Positions 56,301 to 64,000 of a stretch of DNA of 64,000 nucleotides are shown piece by piece. Below the pieces are notes generated by a model. The model was given only the letters and a program-made list of their open reading frames with translations, was not told the DNA's origin and searched no databases. Source of the stretch: Asterias rubens (taxonomy: Eukaryota; Echinodermata; Asteroidea; Forcipulatida; Asteriidae); assembly GCF_902459465.1 (NCBI RefSeq), contig NC_047065.1, forward strand, positions 17,626,204-17,690,203, read 5' to 3'. The first letter of the stretch is position 1. The number at the start of each line of letters is the position of its first letter. The translations under genes and the position numbers were made by a program.

Positions 56301-56646
56301 GATGGGTTGGATTCGTTTAGCTAAATACTATTTAACTTGTAAATTGGTTTTGGCGCCTTTTTGTAACCAAATTCCTTATGACTTGACACTTTCCTAAAGG
56401 TTAGAATACTCAATGAACTTGTTCATTCGTTCGATCACAATGCACAGACACAGTATACCTGACCTTTATTGATTGCAAAACTGATTGTATACTTAATCTT
56501 GGATAACATTGATAACATTAACTAAGTGGAGAAGTATAATATGGAGAAGGTGATTTGAAATGTAATAAAAAGGAATGTTTGCTAAGTGTGAACTGTTGTG
56601 CTCTCTTTCTGCCCTTTTGTTGTAGAGGAAAGAAAACAAAGCTTGA
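40850..56646 (+). CDS. CBFB: CBFB, core-binding factor beta subunit (Runx partner)
   Basis: CBF-beta is the non-DNA-binding partner that stabilises Runt-domain transcription factors on DNA. Coding exons, all phase 0, are 40850-40927, 42538-42624, 44245-44367, 54495-54611 and 55214-55333, plus a probable last exon 56626-56646. Signatures are MPKVVPDQRAKFEGDELFRK, then YTGFRDRSHEERQVRFQ, then STGTNLHLQFFP, then REYVDFDRE, then ILNGVCVVWRGWVDLQRLDG. N106 corresponds to the Runx-contact Asn104 of human. The C-terminal part is a charged coiled coil (RLREFEERQRLRREELDRQA). The first five exons give 175 aa. The sixth follows a strong acceptor (CTCTTTCTGCCCTTTTGTTG, then TAG) and adds only RKENKA and a stop, total 181 aa, near the 182-187 aa of human isoforms. 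The sixth exon is less certain. Intron 3 is 10.1 kb. If intron 5 is retained, the frame ends after VS. Confidence 0.92.
41288..41321. repeat. (ATT)n microsatellite
   Basis: About eleven uninterrupted ATT units in CBFB intron 1. Confidence 0.9.
41401..41776. mobile_element. MITE family C, copy 6
   Basis: Complete: TTAAAGGCAGTGGACACATT at the left, ACCAATAGTGTCCAGTGTCT then TTAA at the right, with all internal landmarks. It is flanked by TA on both sides, which may be a target duplication. It lies in CBFB intron 1. Confidence 0.9.
42811..43165. mobile_element. MITE family C, copy 7
   Basis: Opposite internal orientation: AAAGACAGTGGACACTATTG, then GTAATTGTCAAAGACCAGTC at the left, and GAGTAATTCCCAATAGTTAC at the decayed right end. 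It lies in CBFB intron 2, after a T22 run at about 42720-42742. Confidence 0.88.
44979..45052. repeat. 34-bp direct repeat
   Basis: GGCTCACCATGATTCACATT, then GATTGAATGAT, repeated twice plus a partial third copy, in CBFB intron 3. Confidence 0.85.
45060..46414. other. CBFB intron 3, apparently unique part
   Basis: No exon, RNA gene or transposon ends recognised. Simple AT-rich sequence with a short CACACACACA run near 45295. Confidence 0.35.
46415..46429 (+). repeat. Run of 15 G
   Basis: Uninterrupted guanine tract in CBFB intron 3; it could form quadruplex structure and is prone to sequencing length error. Confidence 0.9.
46791..47134. mobile_element. Long palindromic MITE family D, copy 1
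   Basis: The left half starts AAAGGAACACGTTGCCTTGG and the right half ends with the complementary CCAAGGCAAGGTGCTTTAA. The centre CATTTATGGGAGTGACTCCC, then ATAAATG, is itself a palindrome. The whole 344 bp can fold as one hairpin. It lies in CBFB intron 3. Confidence 0.88.
47135..48496. other. CBFB intron 3, no recognised feature
   Basis: A 132-codon plus-strand open frame (47300-47698) was inspected. It has no recognisable domain, and its stop-free length is modest, so it is not called as a gene. Confidence 0.35.
48497..48612. repeat. 44-45 bp tandem repeat, three copies
   Basis: AATGAAAACGATAGAAACAA, then CTGTTTGAACA and TGGAGG, repeated three times in CBFB intron 3. Confidence 0.88.
48724..49072. 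mobile_element. Long palindromic MITE family D, copy 2
   Basis: Same family as 46791-47134: starts AAAGGAACACGTTGCCTTGG and ends CGATCCAAGGCAACGCGTTC, then CTT. The centre carries CCATTTATGGGAGTCAAATG plus a local duplication of TTTGACT(C/T)CCAT. It lies in CBFB intron 3. Confidence 0.9.
49073..54494. other. CBFB intron 3, 3' half
   Basis: About 5.4 kb without recognisable exons, RNA genes or transposon termini. All frames are short. Regulatory elements may well lie here, but nothing can be named from sequence alone. Confidence 0.35.
54733..55100. repeat. Direct duplication of about 180 bp in CBFB intron 4
   Basis: AGATCTAATCTGTGTTGACG, then AACATGAGTAAAATACAG and GGTAACTCTGCATGCAGGAC, up to GTGAAGGAATGAGACAAT, occurs twice (about 54733-54922 and 54923-55100). 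The copies differ by a few small indels. Confidence 0.9.
55562..55612. repeat. (AAC)n microsatellite
   Basis: CAACAACAA runs with two AATAAC interruptions, in CBFB intron 5. The opposite strand reads as poly-Cys and is not a gene. Confidence 0.9.
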
Positions 56647-56818
56647 CGACATCGCGCATGGGGCACAGGGCAGAAGGATGAGCAAAACAGCAGCATTGAT
56701 CAAAGATAGACTCTGACGTGCTAGTTGCCTACCACACCCTCCGGAACCACCCTGCCCCGCCCCCTAAATCCAACATAATGGTGGGCAATAAGCAATACGT
56801 TATCGGACCCATATCGGG

Positions 56819-56824
56819 AATAAA
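56819..56824 (+). terminator. Candidate CBFB polyadenylation signal
   Basis: AATAAA 173 bases after the proposed CBFB stop. It depends on exon 6 being correctly placed. Confidence 0.3.
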
Positions 56825-57359
56825 TCCATAGCCTTTTTACTCAAGAGTTTTTTTTTTAAAGATAATTACAGCATAAGTTAGTGATTTTTATTTAGAAAAA
56901 TAAGTTAATTTACAGAGAGGAATTTGGCAAACCAATGTTCAATTTAAGTTCAGTTCTGATACCCACTGGAAAGTATGGTTCCCATTCTCTTTCTCGTTGG
57001 TGTCATTTGTGAGGGAAATGTTTGTGAGGCGCAACCAAGATGGGAAGTGAACCATAAGATGCCAAAGATGCGTTTGCGAAGGGTTGTTGTTTTCTCTCTC
57101 TAGTGACCTACATCCATTTTTTGACGAGTTAAGAACCATCGTGATTGAGCTGGCGATTAGAGAAACTGAGATAGAAGAAAACGAAAGCTAACAACAAACC
57201 CTAAACCTCTGGATTTAAAACGGTCATGTCATTGAAGGAAATCGTAAGAGGCATGTGCATCTTAGTGTGGACGAGTCACTAAATCATCTAGCTTTATATT
57301 TAGTATAGCCAAAGCTGACTTTATATAAAGATGAATCAGAAACTGGTGGTATATAGTCT

Positions 57360-57840
57360 GAACAAAACTATATATAGAAACAACATCCTGGTCAGACATG
57401 GACATCTACCAATGTATCACCAATCATAAGAACATGATGGAGCAGAAAATCCTGGTCTAAATGGATAAGCAGTCATGAGAACATTGTCAATCATACCAAG
57501 GAATCACCCATCAAGAGAACATGAAGGTTATGACGGATAAGCAGTCATGAGAACATTGAAGTATACCATGGAGGTAGAAATAGTAGACCTCCATCTCTAT
57601 GGTTATACAATCACCCACCATGAGAACTCATGATGGTGTAAGGGCTCTAAATCCTGCATCAAACAGTGGATGAGCCTTCATCAGAACATTGTCGAGTATA
57701 GTCACAATTATACCAGTATCACCTTTCATCAGAACCTGTTGGTTGATAACACATTATAATAATATTGTTATAGAAAAATAGGATATAGTGGCAATTTCCA
57801 AACATCGTCCTTGACAACCGGGTCAAATAGTCATGAGAAC
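57360..57840. repeat. Irregular diverged repeats around CATGAGAACAT
   Basis: Motifs such as TCATGAGAACATTG, ATCAGAACATTGTC and TATACCA(T/A)GG recur seven or more times at uneven spacing. It looks like an old, decayed minisatellite. Confidence 0.5.
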
Positions 57841-59650
57841 TTTTGATCAAACATTGAAACTGCAACTTTCGTCTTCGAAATACTTTAGTTTCATATATAA
57901 TAATCGACTTCTCAGAACGTCTTCTGGTATCTTGTTTATACATCTGCTTCCATTTGTTCATGTGGGCTAACGTGTAACCAACGAAATCGTCCCAGTACAT
58001 GTAATGGTAAAGTCTGGAATAACAAATTAATGATTTTCAATACAATGTTAAAGATTACTTCTCCTAGAAGTTATCCGACATGTTTTACTTATCTGAGTAC
58101 TCTAACAGGTTTGGTATCAGAACAATATTATCTTATTCTGATATGCCAATTCGAAATATGTATGCAAAATTAATGTGCCAAAACCTCTCTTGAAACTGTT
58201 TTTTAATCAAAACCTTGACCGCGGTTCATGATGACTTTAGGTTTTTTCATGCGCTGTTTTCAGTCAAACTAGAAACTAGAAAATGAATTGATTTTTTCAA
58301 AAGCAAGTTGTAAAAATGTATTATTTCTCTTTCCCTCTAAACCTTGATGGTACGTCTTCCAACAGTTCTTCCCGAAAGCAATAAGCAAATTAATTGTGAA
58401 AAGCCCAATTTTACCCCAAATTAAGTCTTTGGCTAATTTAGTTTATTTGATTCGGATTTCAATCTTTTGATACATTGAAAGACTAACAAGAAGTCAGTCA
58501 GGTTTGTGTTGTGTTTTTTTATGAAGCCTCCAGAATGTAAAAAATAAATATTTTAGAAAAAGGTATTTTCTTACTGAACGTAATTTCATTTTGAGTTATT
58601 TTTCAAAATATGATACATCGGGAATTATAGAAATGTAAATCGAGCTGGCTCTGAATTGGATTGAAACTAAGATGTGCCAGTGTCAGTAACTATAATCAGG
58701 AAGATTGCTTTGAATGGATCCCATTGTGGAGAGTACTTTTATTCCAGTTTATAATTTATCTTCCTTTTAAAAATCTCTTAAAGAATGTCTGAAATGTTTG
58801 TTTCGTGTAAATTCATCTTAGCACCGTCTTAATTTTTATAGATTTGATTCATATTTGAAATATTGTGTTTGCTCTTTGAGGTATATCACCGAGTGCGTGG
58901 AGCAATGATTAACATAAACATTATTTGTTATATTTAATAGGCCTATGTATGAGAAATACATTATGTAAATATTTATAATATTATTTTCATCGTCTCAGTA
59001 ATAGTCGATAAGAAGTGTGGGTTATAATACGGTAACAATATTTACATTGGAGTAAACAAATACCTCGTACAAGTAATTATACAGTGGTGATCTTCCTCAA
59101 ATAAATATTGTATGAATAAATAAACAAACAGTTATATATTATTCTGTTTCATAATTGTATTGATTTTTGGGATAAGAAAGTTGAGAAATGAAAATGTCCG
59201 TTCAGGAAAGAAATAAAGCTGTGCAGGCCCCACACACAGAACAAATATTACAAACACTCGGCGAATTCGTCATGTCAAACCAAATCCATTCATTATTTAA
59301 AGGTTAAAAGTAAACTAAAAAGTCATCTGTGTACTTAGTTAGTCCAATGAATTTCCAAGGTTTGTCAGTATAATCCATCCAATAACCCTTCCGGATGTCT
59401 TTTATCTTTTAATTGTGGACAACGATCTAGGATTTGGAAGAAATCCAACTTAGTTCGAAGATTTGTCCTTGAGCGTGGATTCGATGTGCAGAGCCGGGTA
59501 AAATGAGTCACATCTTCGGTTGGCGCCCCTCCACAATCACGCTAGAATCACTTCAATCTCGGGGGTTCTATGTGCAGTTATTTCTGTGTAAAGGATTCCA
59601 CACCGCAAGTTGGGGAGACAACCACAGTCCTCGGTAAATTAGTTTGTGAA
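57841..59650. other. Downstream of CBFB, no recognised gene
   Basis: AT-rich sequence; no exons or transposon ends could be identified. Confidence 0.35.
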
Positions 59651-59688
59651 ACCATGGAGGAAGAAAATTAGATTTCTTCCTCCATGGT
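59651..59688. repeat. Perfect 16-bp hairpin
   Basis: ACCATGGAGGAAGAAA and its exact reverse complement TTTCTTCCTCCATGGT, separated by ATTAGA. Related motifs occur near 957, 57568 and 62490. Confidence 0.85.
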
Positions 59689-61727
59689 GAAACCAAAGAC
59701 AACATTTCCAGAGAAATACTCGCAGCCGCCGACTAGTCCATTGTGTTATAATGTGTCCAATTAAGGCTTGGTTTTAATTCTACCAAATTCAGTTGGACGG
59801 TGAGGGTTGGTTTGTCTGGAAACATGATATTTTAATGACATTTCTGAAAAAAGGGATTAACTAAATGAAGTTTTTCCAGTTAAGATAATGCACAAACTTA
59901 CATTTTGGTAGGTGTGCAATTACACATAAATCATGTTTCAAAACAGTGATGGGATTTCCAACATGTTTTTCATAATTCCGATGACGGCTCGAGCTTTTCA
60001 CAGATGTTTTATTTCGTATATAGATTTCACATAATATAGTGTGAAAAAGGGCCTTGAATGTGAATGTGACAAATAAATATTAAATAAATGAATGATTTCA
60101 AACAACTAAAATCTAGTTTGCCAAGGACACCGATGTAATTAATTTAGTGAGATCTGCGTCGTATTTGACATTGCCGCGTGTATTATTGTCAAGAGTTCTT
60201 ATTGTGTTTAGTTTACCTTTTAACCTTTATCATGTGAGCCAAAACTCTGTTTAAATGTTACGTTGAATACGGTTGATTATAACAAAATGACAATGACCTA
60301 CTTTTGAAAGGTTTTAATCGAGCGACCGGAAATATCTCCAGATTCCCTTGTGATGTTAACTCCGCCCTCCTTCCCTTGCATTGTCTTCTTTCGTGGAAAG
60401 TAAATCAACTTTGAGTGAATGACAATTTGGACAAAGGATTGGCAATCCCGCAATGTTTTGCAAAGAACCCGTTACCTAGCGCCATAAATGATGTAGATCC
60501 ACCTCTACAAGGACTATGAAGGCAGAACCATGCAACGAGAACATTGGTCTCCAAATCAGCATGCAGCTGCTTCATTCAAAACAGTGTCACAATAGGGCCT
60601 AGACATTCTGTCGTTTTTCAACTTGATCAAGAAGATGTTATGGTAAATTAGACCGAGCTTTGTACTTTTGCTATTTTTAAATAAACATTTTAAATGGCTG
60701 TTTGTTTTGGGTTTTTTATTACCCGTTTTGTTCTTGAATTGACGTTTGCGAAAGATCTCCGGAACCCGAAATGTATTTGTTCTAGCTTCAGTTTGCGTTT
60801 AAATTGTTACAGAAGGCTTATAAAGTTATTGTCACTAACTTCCCTTTAGTTCAAATCCCTTTAGTCCCAACATTCAAAATAAATCTGAAGTACCTTCAGC
60901 ACACCACACAGAGCATGAACGTAAGGTTTGATATCATTTCGCTGAATGAAGAAAATACACATCTCAAATGCTCGGTTACTTGGAGAAAGTTCAAGTGCTG
61001 ATCTACGTGTCATTTAGATGAGGTTGCGGTGTACAGGGTACAAATCTCTTTCAAACTCTCTGCTATAATCCCACATTGCAAAGTTTCGAATCATTTCTTA
61101 CTCGTACATTTTGTTGTTTAATCTACTTTTACTCTCTGACAGTGTTTGATTCAGGATGGCATATTATTTGACTCGTACACACTGACCTTTAACCCCATAA
61201 TGACGGTTGATGACCCCATTTTGTAACAATAGAAACTGGAGCAAACAAATTCTAGCGGTCAGCGGTATTTAGTCTCAATGATAATGCCACAAGTAAATCA
61301 TTCTCAATAATTCTCAGAAATTGCGCACCTTCCGACCACCAAATGACCTCATTCGAGTATGGTACCCAGTCGTCTCGATATACAAACCAATACGTTTTAG
61401 ATGGAGCCGTTTTATATGAGCTAACCATGGGGTTGGTCGTTCAACTGCGGGCTATTTTCCCGCTTTTAGTTTTAGTTTCAGATTTCATGAGTTTCAGTTT
61501 TAAAGATGATGTGGGCCTACCTTTCCGATTCAACCAATCTCGTTAGAGATTTCAGGAATAAGTGCAAGAATTTTTAATTAGTATGGTAACCAGACATTTT
61601 CGTAGACCTTGAAACAACTATTTCTATGTGAGCCCTTTCTATCTAAAGTATTGTGAGAATGTCTTCCAGTAGCTTGTAAATTCAACTGGGTCAATGAGTG
61701 TCCATATACAATATTGAGCAACTGCAT
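59689..61727. other. Intergenic, no recognised gene
   Basis: About 2 kb with only short frames and no repeat family that I can identify. Confidence 0.35.
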
Positions 61728-62450
61728 TCAGTTCTCCCTACTCAAACGCACAGTCTCTCTGTGGTTGCCTAGTGCCTCTATGCCCTGTAAGATCATGTCA
61801 GAAATGGAGTGATTAGGAAGATTGAAGTGATGACCTACAGGTGTATCTAGCTTTTGGGTCTTGACTGTAGATCTGTGGCCGTAGAAACGCCTCTTGAGTG
61901 TAGTTCTTGTTTCACCTATATATTGAACACCACAGACTCTGCAAGATATGAGATAAATGAGATTAGTGGTGGTGCAGGTGACATGACCCCTTGTCTTATG
62001 GGTGGTACCGCCGGTGTTACTGGTGAAGGAGTCCGATTTCCTGATGTGTTGTCTACAGACGATGCATTTGGAGATGTTGGAACACCTAAAAGTTCCCTGT
62101 GGTAGAGGGGGATTAACATCATCATTAATGGGAGGGACTTCTGCTCGGACAATGAGATCCCTGAGACTTGGTGGGCGTCTGTAGGCAACTATGGGTTCTT
62201 CCTGCACAGCACGTTGAAGTCGATCTGATGTGTCAAGAATATGATGGTTAGAACTGGTTATTTTACGAATGGGAGGAAGTGAGGGGTGGAAGGTGACAAC
62301 AAAAGGAACTTTCCCCGTAGGACTCTGTTGTTTCTTTGGTCCTTTGGAAAGTACTGACTCCCTAGAACGAGCCTTGACTTTCTGGATAGCTCGATGGACT
62401 GCTAGAGAGCTATGACCCCTGGAAACAAGGTGTTTCTTAAGTTTCTTAAG
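61728..62450 (-). pseudogene. Retroelement fragment with GIY-YIG endonuclease domain (Penelope-like)
   Basis: The minus strand is open for 240 codons between an upstream TAG (62453-62451) and a stop at 61730-61728, with no good start. The translation contains HPSLPPIRKI, then RPPSLRDLIVRAEVPP, then a Cys cluster (FRCSNISKCIVCR), then LIYLISCRVCGVQYIGETRT (the GIY-YIG core) and HRSTV, then HFNLPNHS, and ends VRLSREN. This order is that of the C-terminal endonuclease region of Penelope-like retroelements. The reverse transcriptase part is absent upstream, so this is a 5'-truncated, probably dead copy. It lies downstream of CBFB. Confidence 0.8.
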
Positions 62451-64000
62451 CTACTCACACAATAACACTGTCAATATAACCATGATATAACCATGGAGGT
62501 AGATGCGATATTCCTACGTTTTGACATCATCAAAATTACCTGAAACTCATAACAAAAAGAAATTAGGGGGCCATGAATCAAAATGGAGCATATTGGAACG
62601 TTGCGATCATAAGAAACAACGGAGTCGACACCCACAAGCTGGGAGTTCATAGCGCCCGGGATTTAACACCTCCAACCCCCACGAGACACGGCATGGGCGG
62701 TACGTGATATTCCACAAGGCTTATTTCACGTTCCGATTGCTCCACGCCGTGGGGCCATACAAGCGTCCGTTACACCATGGTTACACGGACTCTCTGAATG
62801 CTAATCTTACGTTCGATTTTTGACCATTATTTACGATTTCAAATCGTCACGTATCCGTAATCTGAATAGGTAGTCTATACTTAAAATTTCACTGTTTTCC
62901 TTTTAATAGGCCTATAATGACCACGGAATTACTCTTTGAGCAAAGATTATTAAAAATAGCGCGCCGATCACATTGACCTTTGACTCGGTCTAGTTTGAAT
63001 AGTCATCTTCAACCCGTCACGTGATAGGAATAATCGAGTCATTTGCATAGTCTGGCCACGCCTTCAATTTGCAAATGTCCTAGACCTTGGTGAGCACAGG
63101 ACATGGGGAGAGATCCGGAAATCAGAGAAACAGAGCGCCCGCTAGCGTTCGTTCATTACAAGCGTGTACAGTTTTTGCCGTGCATAATCGGAACGTTGGT
63201 TGTGTGTGACCACGCAACACCAATGGTCTAGGAACCTAGACTACAGCCAATCATGCGAAGTTTGCTTCGTGCATACTACGTGTCTCGTACGCTGTGTTGT
63301 TGTGATGTGCGAGGCATGGTAGTCGATGTCAGCATAAAAAAATTTGTGTGTGATTGGCTGAGGTTGTGAACTGTGGCAATTTCGGTGTACAAAAAAAAAG
63401 ATCGCACAAAAGTCGATGGTCGAGGGGGTCGTGGGTCGTGGGCCGAGGGGGTTTTAGAACAACCCGTTTGATATTAATTTTAATGTAAAACTCCTTGTAG
63501 TATTTCCTGACATCTATTGAGACGTCTTTTTATTGATCATGGGATCGGAGGAGTCAATTCTTCTATGTTCAAATGTTTAAATACTGAATGGGTTGTTGAT
63601 TAGTAAGAGATTATGCATTGTCGGGCATCAGCCAAAACCAAAACATTAATGTAGAAATCGAAAGCTTCATGGTCGGATGTGATAATTACAGGTTAAAATT
63701 GAAGTAATAAACCATAGGTTAGAATTTAAAACGCAAGGTGATTGTTGCAATGTGGTTCGGTGAATTATTGTATACCTTTGTACACTTTCCGTTCTTATTC
63801 TTAAAGACTACGCATTGCCTCAATCCTTTTTTCCATCAGTTTTCAGAAGAAAAAAAATAGTTTAACAGCTATTTCTAAATATGATAAGAGTCAACAATAA
63901 TTATAAATCTCATATATGGAGATGATGCGCACTTTATCAGAACACTTAACCACTTAACCACGAACACAGACCTAAACCAGTTTGGGCCCATGATCAATCA
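62451..64000. other. Right end of window, no recognised gene
   Basis: Contains octamer-like ATTTGCAT (about 63040) and CACGTGA (about 63018), with a GT/GG-rich stretch near 63415-63450. It could be the upstream region of a gene beyond the window, but no exon is visible. Confidence 0.35.

Noticed and set aside
1..64000. CRISPR array, operon or prophage interpretation of the tandem repeats
   Set aside because: Repeat units are contiguous without unique spacers, and all genes are spliced animal genes.

Overview
This is an intron-rich animal genome segment, most likely from an echinoderm and probably a sea star. The genes are deuterostome-type orthologues split into many short exons with GT-AG borders. 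Non-coding DNA is AT-rich and crowded with short palindromic transposons and minisatellites. The sea-star call rests on loosely recognising two abundant repeat families (terminal motif AAGGCAGTGGACAC and the foldback family GGAACACGTTGCCTTGG) and is an inference.

Five protein-coding genes can be read from exons. (1) DHX38/PRP16, minus strand, first coding exon only (370-695). (2) LRRC69, plus, complete in 8 coding exons (2452-13243, 345 aa). (3) FEN1, minus, complete in 11 coding exons (20086-15435, 379 aa, all seven metal-binding acidic residues and the PCNA-binding box present). (4) PIGN, plus, complete in 17 coding exons (23364-38172, about 936 aa). (5) CBFB, plus, with five secure coding exons (40850-55333) and a plausible tiny sixth (56626-56646), about 181 aa. 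DHX38/LRRC69 and FEN1/PIGN are divergent pairs and LRRC69/FEN1 converge. The genes act in separate processes: splicing, an uncharacterised LRR protein, DNA replication and repair, GPI-anchor synthesis, and Runx transcription.

The rest is repeat-rich. There is a foldback element with a 9-bp target duplication in LRRC69 intron 1, and a MITE nested in another MITE at 1.2-2.0 kb. Three copies of a GGATAACTTTCC MITE, seven of an AAGGCAGTGGACAC MITE and two of a long palindromic MITE are present, along with tRNA-derived SINE pieces and a GIY-YIG (Penelope-like) retroelement remnant at 61.7-62.45 kb. Large tandem arrays fill introns of LRRC69, FEN1 and PIGN.

The most unusual theme is local tandem duplication that captures exon-intron borders. 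The end of PIGN exon 5 is repeated four times (the first three copies 141 bp apart, frame-preserving). PIGN exon 10 has an upstream partial copy that could splice in frame as a 93-nt cassette. Parts of PIGN exon 6, the PIGN exon 15 donor and the last LRRC69 exon are also duplicated. No bacterial-type system, CRISPR array or rRNA is present. The last 1.5 kb and most of 57-61.7 kb show no recognisable gene.
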